Source: Vitellaria paradoxa (lineage: Eukaryota > Streptophyta > Magnoliopsida > Ericales > Sapotaceae). Taken from it: 64,000 nucleotides of DNA. Location: the NCBI GenBank assembly GCA_019916065.1, contig CM034236.1, forward strand, positions 53,472,690 to 53,536,689, given 5' to 3'. Made by a program: the position numbers and the translations under genes. The notes beneath the pieces are model-generated. The model was not told the origin of the DNA, made no database searches, and saw only the letters and a program-made list of their open reading frames with translations. Positions 35,736 through 48,065 of this stretch are shown here, one piece after another. Every line of letters starts with the position of its first letter. Within the stretch, counting starts at the first letter, position 1.

Positions 35736-35866
35736 GGCCCCATTTGATTTGGTATAAGTGTTTGTAAATCTTTGAAAACCTCAATTATGTTAGTCACTTT
35801 TTATTTCATTATACGAATTATGAACTCACAATTTATTTTACTTTATTTCACTCTAAATGCATTATG
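35736..35866 (-). mobile_element. MITE, family C copy 3
   Basis: Reverse orientation: GGCCCCATTTGATTTGG at one end and ACTCTAAATGCATTATG at the other, with TATACGAATTATGAACTCAC and TTATTTTACTTTATTTC between them. Confidence 0.6.
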
Positions 35867-37371
35867 AAGTAATTCAAGGGGATTTATGAGTTCTTCCTTT
35901 TTAGTGTTCAAATTGTTAATCAGAGAAAAAAAAAAATTCATGGACGGCCTAGCTAGAATTAGATTGCATCCTCCTGTCTTCAAGTTTCTTTCATGAATGT
36001 AGCAAATTTATTTATAATCAATATTGTGAGCTGATATATATATATATATGTATATATGTATAATTTTTAAGTGGGTGGAGACAACAAGTGAGAAATAATA
36101 TAGTAAAAAATACATTCTAAATAAATAGAACAAAAATAATGAAATAGAAATATAATTTTATAATTAAATTAATGAAATAATTGCCACAACTGGACTTCAT
36201 GCAGATCCCTCGATGAGTTAATCATATTAATGGAAATTAAAGGTAAGGAAGTACAACTCACTCATGTTCGGGAATTATCTCTTATAAATGTTATCAGTTG
36301 CTGATTAAGGACCCCCAACCACCACCCCCCGAGGAGTCCACTTCCATAGCTCTCGCAATGTCACTTCTCCGATGGAATATATAAAGATTTTAAAACAATA
36401 TATTTGACATTAAATTGAATTAAAATATAAATTAGAGAGAGTGAATATATTTAATAGTATAAGAAATTTTTTTTAACAATTATTACCAAAATGGCGTCTA
36501 TATCTTTATTTTTTAAAATAACGGAGTCACTATTATGAATAGATTTAAATTATTATTTTTTGTATTGATTTCAAATTTAACATAATAATTAATCATTTTA
36601 AACTATCTAATTTTGTGATAAATTTTTATTTAAATTAATGAAGCTATATTGAAATAATTATGTTTAAATAATTACCACTAAAACCTTTAATTTTGAATTC
36701 ATAAATATAATTAAGCGCAACATAAATGCCACTAAGCTTTCTATAATGTTTGATTAAATTCATTCGTATTCTCATAAAGTTAATATGTAGAAAATCTTAT
36801 TGACGAATGATGCGAATTTGTGTACCTTGTAAGCGGCTTGAAAATGAGGTCACTTCGCTGCACGAACACGTACAATTTGCCATAATCTCATAGCCTTGTA
36901 CTTATAGCTAGGGGTTGATAAATGGCTATGCATTGAAATGGAAGTGTTCTGGCTTATTCTCAAATCCAGGGCACGCAAGCATTTAGTACTGCCGTCTAGT
37001 GAAGGAAAGTGATGATTGAAATAATCCTGCCACGGCAAGGGTAAAATGGGGAAATTCTTGCGATACTTGAGCTGAAAGGACACGATTAGTGGGGCCTGTG
37101 CTCGGGCAAGCAAAAGCCCATTGCGGGATGAATTCGCACTCATTCCTTTTCCTCTTGTTTGGTTGCTTCGTTTAATAAACATGTACCTATCATTTTAAAG
37201 CTGGGGAATTTACCAAAACACACACCCGGAAAGTCTAAAACCGGCCATCAGAGAGTAAAATACCCTCCTAAATCTTGATCATTTTCCCACGTTGTTCCTC
37301 CGTATAAGGGTATTTCAGTAACTCCAATGTCCTAATCCATGCACAATGGAATATATATGGATAATTTCTTC
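35867..37371. other. Spacer and promoter of the first GDU gene
   Basis: No gene recognised. A 110-residue minus-strand frame at 36850-37182 lies in more GC-balanced DNA but has no domain; the region may be distal regulatory sequence. Confidence 0.4.
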
Positions 37372-37379
37372 TATAAATA
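37372..37379 (+). promoter_or_regulatory. TATA box of GDU gene 1
   Basis: TATAAATA lies 123 bp before the ATG, with a GA-rich leader in between. Confidence 0.65.
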
Positions 37380-37442
37380 CAACGAGATAATTGTCCCGAA
37401 TTCATTCCATTGCAGTATCAACATTAGAGAGAAATTAAGGGG

Positions 37443-37453
37443 AGAGAGGGAGG

Positions 37454-37484
<31 letters not shown>

Positions 37485-37486
37485 AT
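37443..37486. repeat. GA-rich leader of GDU gene 1
   Basis: (GAGG)/(GA)n run ending just before the ATG at 37495. GA repeats in plant leaders can bind BPC/GAGA-binding factors. Confidence 0.85.
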
Positions 37487-37494
37487 ATTCAGAG

Positions 37495-37812
37495 ATGAGG
37501 ACACCACCAGCACCAGAGGCCGCTGCCGCAGATGGCGGATTCCATGGGTGGAGTACACCCTTGCCTTACCTCTTTGGTGGCCTAGCTGTAATGCTGGGGC
37601 TAATTGCGTTCGCATTGGTAATTCTAGCTTGCTCCTTCAGAAAAGCCTCTAATTCTTCCACTACTACTAGTGCCGAAGAAAAGCCAGCTAGGCCCTTACA
37701 TGTACTGCAGCCGGAAATGGAGCCAAAGATTGTCGTGATCATGGCCGGAGACGAGGAACCTACGTACTTGGCAAAGCCACTCTCTTCTTCTACTCACCAT
37801 GAACAAATCTGA
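37495..37812 (+). CDS. GDU: GLUTAMINE DUMPER family membrane protein, paralogue 1
   Basis: Single exon, 105 residues. A short N-terminus leads to WSTPLPYLFGGLA and one hydrophobic helix (about 23-47, ending ILACS), then a basic-to-acidic soluble tail containing the family's VIMAG motif (81-85) in KIVVIMAGDEEPTYLAKP. Plant GDU proteins have just this layout: an N-terminal W-PxPYLFGGLA block, one transmembrane segment and VIMAG. By family knowledge GDU1 promotes amino-acid export and works with the ubiquitin ligase LOG2. The start is set at the ATG after the GA-repeat leader; the longer in-frame extension to 37339 translates the leader and is not family-like. It is the first of three same-strand paralogues. 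Confidence 0.92.
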   Translation: MRTPPAPEAAAADGGFHGWSTPLPYLFGGLAVMLGLIAFALVILACSFRKASNSSTTTSAEEKPARPLHVLQPEMEPKIVVIMAGDEEPTYLAKPLSSSTHHEQI

Positions 37813-37870
37813 GGCTTCTATTGCTTCAGCAGTTCTATTTTGTTATATATGTATATAAATACACACACAC

Positions 37871-37902
<32 letters not shown>

Positions 37903-39116
37903 CGCTCCATATTTTCTTCTATTACAGTTCTTTGGTACCCTTTTAATTTAGGCCTTGTCTTAATTGGTGCTTCCGGGAATGTGTAAATTGTTGAGTAAAA
38001 TAGGAGTTTCACAAACTAGTCAGTTTAATTTCTTGCCTTTGTATTAGTTGTTGATCATCTCGCCGAATATTCTCCTCCTTCTCCATCTCCTTTTTCTTTT
38101 TTCAGAATGATCAGATTTTAGCTTGTTAGTATCATCAGATCAATCTGAGTTATATGCATATATATATCTATATCTGTGTGTGTGGACCAAATCATTGATA
38201 TATATATATATATATATATGTAAACTTGTCAGTGACAACTTGTAAGCAACTGATTAAAACTACTGATGGTGCGCTAAGGAATCACCCTCGATGGAGAAAT
38301 TGCTTGTAGGAGTTGGCTGCAGCCATGCCACCCAGAAGAAGAAAAAGAGAATAAGGAAGAATTAATAAGCAATTAAGGGCCGTATATGCCTTCATTGATC
38401 TAGCTGCATATACATCAGTACTTCATCCACAACAATTTTTTATGCTTCAATATTAACTATCTCACTGCATAAATTGATTCAAATTTGGTCTCTTAATTTA
38501 GATATTCTGTCCATAACCAAGTCTTGTTCTACATCCCAACTTTTTTTTTTTTTAAATTTAAATTGGCAGTTTAAATTTTGATTAAAATAAAAAAAAAATT
38601 GCACATGACAATTCTTGAGGAGTTGAAATATAAAACTGAGACATGATTACAGAGCAGATGACTGGAAATAGTAAGGATAGAAAGTTGTAAAAAAAAAAGA
38701 AAATAAATAAAAAAATAAAAATAAAAGGATGGAATTCACTTACAACAAGTTTGTCTTCTTGCTTTAATTAAGAGAAAGCATATGGGAAGCATGCTGATCA
38801 AGCCTTAATGACATATACTGTCATATCATGTCTAGTTTTCTTTTTTCTTTTTTTTTTTTTTCCTGAAATTAAATTGTTGCCACTGCATCAGAAAGGACCT
38901 GATTAAATATATATATATATATATATATATGCATAAATATACATATTGATACAAATTTACTAAGTTTGTTGTAGGAGTTGCATGCATCCAAACATGCCAT
39001 TAATTACTTAAAAACTAAGTCATGAGAATAAAACTAAGAAACCCGTTGCCATTCATTGGTTAGTTTTAAATCAGTTTTAAAAGCTTACAAAGAATACTTT
39101 AGGGGGAGATAACTTA
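37813..39116. other. Spacer after GDU gene 1
   Basis: Probable 3' UTR, then microsatellites: (CA)n(TA)n(GA)n at 37861-37902, (TA)n at 38199-38219 and 38908-38930, and poly(T)/poly(A) runs near 38541 and 38850. No gene. Confidence 0.6.
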
Positions 39117-39289
39117 GGGTGTGTTTGGAGTTGTATAAAAGTGTATAAAATAAAATAAAATTGTAAAAGTACATATCTCGTAATTTATGCAGTGAGTGAA
39201 AATTTTAAATTTTGTTGTTTCATAATTCATTTTTGTAGAAATTTGTAAAATTTTATTTTATTTTATTTTATTTATCACCAAACGGAGCC
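39117..39289 (+). mobile_element. Tourist-like MITE, family B copy 2
   Basis: 173 bp from GGGTGTGTTTGGAGTTG to CACCAAACGGAGCC. TTA lies immediately before and after, the 3-bp target duplication of PIF/Harbinger elements. Confidence 0.85.
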
Positions 39290-39814
39290 TTAATTAGGTT
39301 GTGATTCTTGCTGGCAAAGGACTAGGTATTGATTTATTATTATAGGCTACACTTTGCACATCATCTAGCTTGGAATCAAACTATTGTCAAAATCACCCTT
39401 ACCATATATACTATTACAATTAATTATTTATATTAAGCTAGGATGCTTTATATATATATATATATATATTTTACATATAATATATATATATATATATGTG
39501 TGTGTGTAAGAAGATATAACTGTATAATTATATAGCTCCTTAATTTTTACTTTATTTACCCCTTTGTTTATCTTTCTAATTTATAAATCTAAGATCCAAG
39601 TATAGATGATTCCACAAGACGAGCGACACTTACCTCATTACTGCCAGCAGAGGCAGCATAAATCAATAGGGTGAACAACTATAATGGAAAATTAATGGAA
39701 CTGACCTTCAAGGTCATTGAGTTGGCGGTTTCCGATTAGAATTTGAAGTCATCGTCAAAGTATTTTTGTGCTAAGAGCCAGCTCGGTACTTACTGGTCAG
39801 CACGTAATCATTGA
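39290..39814. other. Spacer with (TA)n(TG)n tracts
   Basis: Two (TA)n runs near 39450-39510, the second ending in TG repeats. No gene. Confidence 0.5.
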
Positions 39815-39969
39815 GGAGGTGTTTGGTTAGTAAAAATTTGATAAAATGTAAAAAAAAAGTATAAAATTTTGATATAAAAATGATATATAGTAAAATTTAA
39901 TGAAAAAAATATATAAAAAATTGATAAAAATTAATAAATTTTAATTAATTTTAGCTAACTAAACACTCC
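39815..39969. mobile_element. MITE, family A copy 3
   Basis: About 155 bp from GGAGGTGTTTGGTTAGT to TAACTAAACACTCC, matching the 5246 copy in order and termini. Confidence 0.75.
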
Positions 39970-40980
39970 ACAGAGAGAAGAATTGACTTTACTAAACTAA
40001 TTTCCATGGTACTATTCTACGACTGGCCAAAATTTCCACGCTATTTATCTTTTTATTGACTTTGCATTGACGGGTTCCTTCCAAATCCCACTATACAAGC
40101 TACTATGTATAACCCAATTATCATTGGGCAAATTAAATTAATTAACCATTTGTATGCCAACAAGTGCCCTTTCACACATCGGGCATTGGACCCAACAGCG
40201 ACAAGTCATTCTTCTCGATGAGCTGATATTATTAATAAAGGTGAGATCTAATACTAATTATCGGATAGTCTTGTATCTATTTTAATTCTAAAACTTAATT
40301 TGTAGAGTGAAATTTTTTTTTTTATTTACGTACTGTCTTCTACAATTAATACGAGGCATCTCAACATTATATTATTAACTCGATCTCTTGCATTCCGCCA
40401 TGAAAAGCTCAACGTTAGTTGGGGGATTGTGAGTCATTTGTCACTCTTACAAGGGATTAATATTAATATTGTAGTGGAAAATTGAGGCAGGTAATTTGTC
40501 GAAGAAACACCTAAAAGAAAAATAAGCTGACTTTATCTCCCTATATGGGTCATTTTTATATATTACTTTCCATTGCACTCGCCAACTATCTTTGACAAAG
40601 AAGATGAGGAGAGAAATGTATTTGAAATTTGGTAATGGATTAGGTTTGTGGCCGTGGCGTCTCGGATACGTGAAATATATTGTTACCGTGAGATCGCTGA
40701 GATGAGAAAGTTCGAAAGGTCTGTACAAAATGCACAATACGGAGCTAGGGAAAAGGTGTGCATATACATATATATATATATATATATATATTTCTGTGTG
40801 TGTTCTTTAAAATGTGACAGATTAGTCTAAAGGGGATTGCATTTCCACATCATCTTCATTAGTGGCAAACATATGAAATCATAATTTCCACCATATTTGC
40901 TTGCTTTTTGTATGTGTGTGTATATGTACACACCCATTCTTCTATTGAATTTCATGGAATTTGACCCATCCTATTCTTTT
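39970..40980. other. Spacer
   Basis: Contains a (TA)n run at about 40764-40790 and a TG-rich stretch near 40909-40925. No gene recognised. Confidence 0.4.
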
Positions 40981-40984
40981 TCTG

Positions 40985-41325
40985 GGGTCGGGGAGAAGCC
41001 CGCAGCTGCTACTTATGGGTGCGCACTGGGTGAAACCCGTCCCGTGACTCTAGCCGGCAAAAAACCACGAGGAGGTAAATCAGCTGCTACTTATGGGTGC
41101 GCACTGGGTGAAACCCGTCCCGTGACTCTAGCCGGCAAAAAACCACGAGGAGGTAAACCAGCCTAGGCAAGTCCTGGCTGACTGACTCAGCCGAGAAGGC
41201 TTTTAGATGGCCCTCCACAATTAGAGGAAGGACTACCCCCAAGAGGAGTTGAACCCGGAACCTATTGGTCTCAGGCCCTTCAGCCCGCCACTCGAACCAA
41301 CTCGACTACCCCTTTCGGGGCTACC
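40985..41325 (-). mobile_element. tRNA-derived SINE, type 3, with an internal duplication
   Basis: GC-rich island. On the minus strand an A-box-like TAGTCGAGTTGGT (about 41297-41309) and a B box GGTTCAACTCC (41245-41255) mark a Pol III head. Downstream the body has a 78-bp direct duplication (AGCTGCTACTTATGGGTGCG at 41004 and 41082). The plus-strand open frame here (40897-41166) just translates this duplication. Confidence 0.7.
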
Positions 41326-42590
41326 CACCCTATTCTTTACATCGTAATAGTTCGGTTCATGACTAAGGCTACTTAAGTAATTGTGTAAGACCCTTATTCA
41401 ATAAAAAATAGTCTTAAATTTAAAATAAAAAATTATAAATATATATTTAATTATTTTTAATTTATCCTCTCCTTAATTTTAACATTTATCTTATTCTAAA
41501 AGAATTTTAAAATTTTATCTTAATTTATAAAAATAATATATTGTAAATGTATCTATCATACATGGATGATTTGAACCTTAATAAGCTACGCGGATAAAAT
41601 TTTTTTAGACCCAAATTTTTTTTTTATCTTAGCCCTAAATAATTTGATACGACCCTATCTGCAACGGGGCAATTACCCACTGATTTAGAGTATAAGTAGG
41701 ACATTTAAATTAAGTTTTTTGTGTTGTCTAAGTGCATTTACTTTTAAAATAAGACACCATTTGCTTCCGGGTTTTAAGTTGATTTTCCTATTTTTAAATT
41801 AAAAAGAAAGAAATTAAATGTTTGTGGTTACATAACTTTTTGGGTTAAATAAGTTAGTTTTTCATGTCAAAAAATCTTAAAAATACAAAAGTTAAAAAAA
41901 ATTAAAAAAATTAGAGCTTTTTCAGTTTTTAACTAATACGAAAAATTTTAAATTTTTATCAAATTTCTAAAAGCCTTCACTTAATCTCCATAACTCCCAA
42001 AATACCTGATATATAAAAATCTAACTTCCAAATTTACACGATCTCATTTATTTAATAAATTAAATTTAAAAAAAAAAGAAATAACAAAATTTTGATTAAT
42101 TATTGTAAATTTTCTAAAACTATCATTAAAAAATATAATTTTAGCCATACTAATTACCAAATATAAGATAATACTCTTCAACTAATCAATTATAAAGTTA
42201 ATATAATAATTTTTGTATAAAATAATCAGTTTGTCCTTACCAATTAGTTTATTCACAAAATTTTGAAAAAGAAAAATGTCAACTTTTTTGACAGACTATC
42301 AAATGCTTTAGATAATTTTTTTTTAAACTAATTTAAATACTCAACAGGCAGTTAATTTTTTAATTTAAAAATTGGCAGTAAATCAAATAGGTGGCGGTAG
42401 TGCAATTGCTTATAAATAAGACATAAGAGTTAATTACTGAGCTTTTTTACAGCGTGTTTCACATTCACATCACAGACATTATGGCAACGGTTGAGAGTGT
42501 ATATCTCAACTTAACTAGTTAAGAATACATATATAAATATAACCTCTTGTAAAGAGTTGCTACTCGCACTGTTTTGACGATGACTATAAG

Positions 42591-42626
<36 letters not shown>

Positions 42627-43401
42627 ATTGTGTGGCCAAAAAATATCTCCTCGATCACAATATAGCATCTTAATCAGAAAATGTATATTCTAGTTAACTT
42701 GGAATTAGATAGTTTGATAATTACATTCTATAATTATTTCACTCACAACATTCAAGTGCACCAAGAGACAGAATCTGAAAAATATATACAACAAAATCAC
42801 TTCTTCACAAGTTTTAAAACTTACATCACTAAAAAATTAATACTACTGGCCTCTAGTCAAATCAACATAAAATCAGCATAAATTACCCAAAAAAAAAAAA
42901 ACATAAAATCAGCATAAAATATGTCATATTGATATTCTATAAAAGACAGAAACGTAGTTACAGAAACGTAGTTCAAGTAAGTCTCCTTCTTCTCCCCCTC
43001 TTCTCTCTCTATTTACTTTCTCTCTCTCTCTCTCTCTTTGTATACATAAAATTATTATCTATTTCGGTTACTGATTTAAGTATCGAAAAGTCCTTGGTCA
43101 TGAATCAATTCCAACTGCTTTATTTTATTATTTTTTTATATACAAGCTGACACCAAGAGGGGATTTATAGGAATGAAAGAGAAATGAGGTCTACAGAAAA
43201 AGAGGGTCAAAAAGTTTTCCCCACATATATGTATATATATAAGTATATATATATTTACCATATAGATGGTGCAATTAGAACTAGAATAAAATGGGACTAG
43301 GTGCAAGTAGGTCAAACACACGGCACAATGATTTGGGTTGAATCCGTGTGCTTTCTACTCCAAAAATTTCCCATCAATTATATGTACTGCTATATTATTA
43401 T
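41326..43401. other. AT-rich spacer
   Basis: About 2 kb with (TA)n at 42590-42614 and 43237-43253, a CT-rich run at 43016-43038, and a stretch at 41755-42375 with GTTTTTAACT/TTAAAAATTGGCAG-type ends that could be an old DNA element. No gene. Confidence 0.4.
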
Positions 43402-43530
43402 GGGTGTATTTGATTTATTAAAAATTATTAAAAATTTTTAAAATTTATTTATTTTTTATTTTACTGTACGAATTATAAACTCACAAATTATCTCACTTTA
43501 TCTTATTTTTTTATTACTCCAAACGAATCC
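43402..43530 (-). mobile_element. MITE, family C copy 4
   Basis: GGGTGTATTTGATTTATT to CTCCAAACGAATCC, with ACTGTACGAATTATAAACTC and ATTATCTCACTTTATCTTA inside. TAT flanks both ends. Confidence 0.7.
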
Positions 43531-43954
43531 TATATGTACTACAAGACTATATCTTTTTTTTAAAGGTTGTCATTCATTCAAACGGACATTTGTTTATATA
43601 TATACACACATGCACACGTCATGTCAGCTTGAGCCACAAAATCTTTGAGTTGACAAGAAAACAAAGAATGGAGAATGTTGTCATAAAAATGCTGGTTGGG
43701 GTTGGTATGCGACGGCTCGATCGGATATGCTTTGGAATATTTGTGGAATAGGAAAAGGGGAAACAGATTGGGCATACTTGCACTAATAATGTTGGAAACT
43801 CAGAATTGCTTCAAAAATTGAGGTTGATTGGTGCTAGAGAGAAACTGTAGTTTATTTAAAGCTTACTTCGAATATTACTTGTTTTAAATATGACATTTTC
43901 CATTGTCATGTTTCCAGTCTTTGCAAAATCATCAAGCTTTAGAATATGACCATC

Positions 43955-43986
<32 letters not shown>

Positions 43987-45049
43987 GCTCCTCTAGCCAC
44001 CTCCTGTGTTTACGCCACACATTTTTGTTTAAGGTTGACACATTCATGGCATAAATGAAATATGTACATATAGGAGCACATGCCAACTAATGCGCTCCTC
44101 TAATTTAAAGTAGGGAAAGTAAAATTCAAAAACCTACTTCATCATATATTTTGAAGACGTTTGGAGATTACCAAAAGAAAAATAATACCTTTTTTTTAAT
44201 TTTTATGCGTTGATGGTAAACATATATAAAAGCTGAAAGAAAATAGAAAAAATTAGAGAAATTTAAAAAAAGTTAAAAAAAATTAATAACAATTAAAAAA
44301 TTTTAGTAAAAGTTAGAGAACGATATATTTTTTTTTTTTGTTTGTTTGAAAAGAGTTAGAAAAAATTAGAATTTGTTAGAATTTATTAATGCTCCATACA
44401 CCCTCCATCATATCTGATAAAATCGAGAGTTGCCGAAGCAACCCATCAAATTCAAAGAGTTACTGTAGCTATTCTATCATATTTGAGATTGTTTTTTTTC
44501 TCTCCCACCGTCTCTCTCATTCCCCCTCTCTCTCTCCCCGTCCTTTTTCTTTTGTCGGTCACAAATTTTATATAAAAAAAATATATTAGAGAATTTGACG
44601 TGCGTTGAAACACAATTAAATAGAGAAATTTGTACAAGAGCGGCGGATGAGAGAGAACTGTAGTAACCTCAAATTTAGTGTAAAAAAAATAAATAAAAAT
44701 TATCATATAGAATTAGGAAATGAGCCAAATCTACAAATATGGAAACTTGAGAAGTTTCTTGACATTAGTCTTTTATCATTTCATGCATTGGGGGTCCTTC
44801 CCTTATCCATCCAGACTGGAATTGACCTTTCAGTGAGACAAGGTTTGGTTCATTAATTGCCAAAATTAATTTATTATTTTGCATTCTTGCTAGCTGAAAA
44901 TGTTATTGAAATATCACCTCGATTTCAATTTATGCTCGACAAGATCACCCAATTACTCAGCGATATTTGGCAAGCATAAGAAGCGCCACGCAATAGGAAA
45001 GTTTGAAAAAAAAATTTTTTTTGAAGGATCTATTAAAGAAGTTAGTTGG
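43531..45049. other. Spacer
   Basis: (TA)n at 43961-43986 and CT-rich tracts near 44505-44540. Small open frames on both strands carry no recognisable domain. Confidence 0.4.
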
Positions 45050-45057
45050 AGGTATCA

Positions 45058-45205
45058 TGCCCCCGACCCTAGGGCACTGACTTGAGGGTTTGCTCTCCGC
45101 GCAATCGCAGTCGATTGTTGGTTCGAATCCGATATGAGTATGATATACATAAATGAGTATAGTACGTAATCTGAGATCTTATCATACCTTTTGATTTTCA
45201 AAAAA
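45058..45205 (+). mobile_element. tRNA-derived SINE, type 4
   Basis: A B box GGTTCGAATCC (45120-45130) is preceded by an A-box-like TAGGGCACTGACTTGAGGG (about 45069-45087). The body ends before TTTTGATTTTC and a poly(A) run (45199-45213), as expected for a retroposed SINE. Confidence 0.6.
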
Positions 45206-45377
45206 AAAAAAAAAGAGTTGGAGGTCATCATCTTTCTATTCCCAGGTGAAAAATGCGCGCGCACACAAGTATATATTTCCATGGAAAATCCTCCAAAAAT
45301 GTGTTGTAATTACATTGATATATATATATATATATATATATTAAAAGTTGGGCACTATGCTGAGTGTAACCAACCAA

Positions 45378-45922
45378 CCAGGGGCGGAGTTACATTAGGA
45401 AAGGGGGAGCATAGGGGTTTGGATGTAAAATTATCAAAATACACTTGACTTTTTTTTTCTTTATTAAAAGAATTAAATTAATTTAAAATTATAGTATATT
45501 AGTTTTATTAACAAAATTAAGATTAACTTAAATTTTTTTAACATAAAAGAAATTTATAAGAATCAAATTCAAATATTTTTTGTGAAATAAAGTACATTTT
45601 CTTCCTACACTATTGAATACTTTTGTGCATAATATAAAAAAATATAATATACAACATAATAAATTTTATAAATAATAAAACTTAATAATAATTAATTTTT
45701 TTTTAATAACAAGAGACATCCCTATTAAATTTTAAGTGCCTCTAAAAGGATTATTTGAATCATTATACTATAAAAAGTATATTTACCGATTTAATATTCA
45801 TAAATAATTCTAACTCTCTTAAAAATAATATTATTTCTCTTTTACTCCTAACCCTAAAATTACTCATTATTCTTTTTTAAAGTATCCAGTGTTTTCTTCC
45901 CAAAAATTCTTAATCCGCGCCT
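45378..45922. mobile_element. Family E element, copy 2
   Basis: About 545 bp, beginning CCAGGGGCGGAG and ending TCCGCGCCTAATT, colinear with 24955-25499. Shared segments include GTAAAATTATCAAAATAC, TATTGAATACTTTTGTGCAT and ATAATAAATTTTATAAATAAT. Confidence 0.65.
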
Positions 45923-46167
45923 AATTCCAACCCAAATACTTTTAAAATGGAATTCTAGCTGACTTTCAAAGGTTTCAGAGTACAAGCTAAAATTTTCCAA
46001 TAGACAGGATATATACTGTATTACTGTGTCTGTAAAAAGTAGAAAAAAATTAACTTTCTTACTGCCCAATTAATATTAGATCAATCTTGCACAAGCAGGA
46101 AGCTTCTTTAAAGCCAGTGGTATTTTACAATTTTAGTACTTGCCATTTCTTAGAAGAGGCATTTCCC

Positions 46168-46175
46168 TATAAATT
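46168..46175 (+). promoter_or_regulatory. TATA box of GDU gene 2
   Basis: TATAAATT within CCCTATAAATTGATAGG, 69 bp before the ATG. The CCCTATAAATT context is also found before GDU gene 3. Confidence 0.7.
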
Positions 46176-46209
46176 GATAGGTCATCAACCTCTCATTTCA
46201 TTGCACTGG

Positions 46210-46235
46210 CATATATATATATAGAGAGAGAGAGA
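46210..46235. repeat. (TA)n(GA)n leader of GDU gene 2
   Basis: A short TA run passes into about seven GA units that end at the start codon. Confidence 0.9.
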
Positions 46236-46236
46236 G

Positions 46237-46587
46237 ATGAGGCCTACGGGCATTAGTAGCTCTACCAGCAGCAACAGCAGCGGCGGCAGCACTGTTTGGA
46301 AATGGAATAATCCAATCCCTTACCTGTTTGGTGGGCTGGCTCTAATATTGGGATTGGTCACAGTGTCATTGATCATTCTAGCATGTTCACACAGAAAGCG
46401 AGCTCCCAACGCATCAGCTGACAGTGCCGAAGATCAGCCAGAAAAGCCCAGCATGGTGTTCTCCTCCGAGGCTGAACTCGAGCCGAAGATTCTTGTTATC
46501 ATGGCCGGAGATCAAAAACCCACCTACGTTGCAACAAGGGTTTCTACAAAAATTCAGACCCACGATGACAACCACGATGATGTCTGA
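46237..46587 (+). CDS. GDU: GLUTAMINE DUMPER family membrane protein, paralogue 2
   Basis: Single exon, 116 residues. A Ser/Gly-rich N-terminus (SSSTSSNSSGG) precedes WKWNNPIPYLFGGLA and one hydrophobic helix (about 27-50, ending IILACS). A tail with an Ala/Asp/Glu/Pro-rich linker then carries VIMAG at 87-91 (KILVIMAGDQKPTYVA) and ends in an Asp/His-rich stretch (HDDNHDDV), not seen in the other two. The ATG follows a (TA)n(GA)n leader directly. It is closer to paralogue 3 than to paralogue 1 in the WNxPIPYLFGGLAL and IILA segments. Function as for GDU1 is inferred from the family. Confidence 0.92.
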   Translation: MRPTGISSSTSSNSSGGSTVWKWNNPIPYLFGGLALILGLVTVSLIILACSHRKRAPNASADSAEDQPEKPSMVFSSEAELEPKILVIMAGDQKPTYVATRVSTKIQTHDDNHDDV

Positions 46588-48065
46588 GCCGTCCATAAGG
46601 ATGTTAGGGAATTATCCTATGACAATAGGAGGTCATACCTCTCCTAATTATTGAAAAAAAAAATTATATATAGTCTATTTTTATTTTTATTTATAAAATG
46701 GTCATTCAATGTATTTATATATATATATATATATTTTAAATGGCCACCCAACCTTTTTACTTTAGACTATTAATAGCATATAAAACTTGATTTTCGAATT
46801 AGGTTATTAATTATTTAACCTAATTAGTTGAATAATTAACGAGCTTTCTATATTTGCTTGATTTGTTAAGTTTATAACTCTCAAATATATTGCTTGATTT
46901 TGAAATTATATTTTTGAGATTGAAAACGAAATATTAAAATTTATAGGAAGTGACTTCTTCTATGCCAAATTTCTAATTCCATCCTAGTTGATTGAAGAAT
47001 TTGAGATTAGAAAAAAAATATTAAAATCTATAAAAATTAACTGATTCCGTCTTGGTTGCTTCCTTCATGGATGCATTGAAGAAGGCATGGAAAACGCCCA
47101 TCAACACCCGGTTTGTAGACATGTTTGCTTTGTCACCTTTTCCATCAGTTCGGATCTTCTCATAAATATATATGTAAATGGATATATGTGAGCAAATTCC
47201 GGAATCTTCTGATGAACCTTTTTGATGATAATTAATAAATATATACACATGAATTCTAGCTACTAAGCTATAGTTTAGTATTCATATTTTGTCATCTGTA
47301 ACTTTTTTTTTTTTATTTTATTTCTTTTCAATGCCAATACAATTTGCATGTGTATGTGTATATGAAATTTCTTCATTTAGCTACAACTTTTTATGCCATA
47401 GTTTTGTTTGGGAATGATAAATACATTCCTTCGTTAGTTTTTTCCACTTTACATTACTCATTTTTATTAAAGTTATTGTGGAGTGAGAGAAGCTAATAGA
47501 AGAGTGTAAATAGCCTCAACCTTTTTGTTTTAGTTTCTATTAATTGTTTCAGGATTTTAGTTCCTATTAATTGTTTTGGGATTATGCTAAATCTACTGTT
47601 GCATTTAATTCCATAATCTATATTATTATATAAAGAAACATTATCATGAGCATTCGATGAAATTTTAAATTTAAATGAAATCTTAAAGTTGATGAAATTT
47701 TTTGCTTTTTTTTTTTTCATTTGTAGCCCTCTACTTCCCACAATTATTTATACTTTTCATGGAAATAAAAAGAAATCTTTAATAACTACTACTTAATTAA
47801 ATTTAATTTTACATATTCTTGTATTTCTAACCATGCACCTACTACCTTTACATTTTTTTTTTATCTCTTCTAAATGCTATTTAATTACAAATTGTTACTT
47901 AAATGTCATTTAAAATTAAAATTTACTTAAATGTAATCTACATAAAATTAAAAAAAATAATAAATATTTATTTAAAAAATCGTGCCCCGTAGGCCTATCT
48001 TTGCTTGTTTACAATAAAAGCCTATCTTTGCTTGTTTACAATAAAAAAATTCTCTTGGACAGAGG
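46588..48065. other. Spacer after GDU gene 2
   Basis: Probable 3' UTR, then AT-rich DNA with (TA)n at 46716-46735. A more balanced patch at 47041-47165 has frames open on both strands but no domain I recognise. Confidence 0.4.

Noticed and set aside
36850..37182. 110-residue minus-strand frame upstream of GDU gene 1
   Set aside because: No domain or splice context; more likely promoter-proximal DNA of the GDU gene.
37339..37494. Longer N-terminus for GDU gene 1 from an upstream in-frame ATG
   Set aside because: This ATG lies upstream of the TATA box, so it is unlikely to be transcribed; the added residues come from the GA-rich leader.
40897..41166. 89-residue frame with two copies of a GCALGETRPVTLAGKKPRGG segment
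   Set aside because: It translates the duplicated body of a minus-strand SINE.
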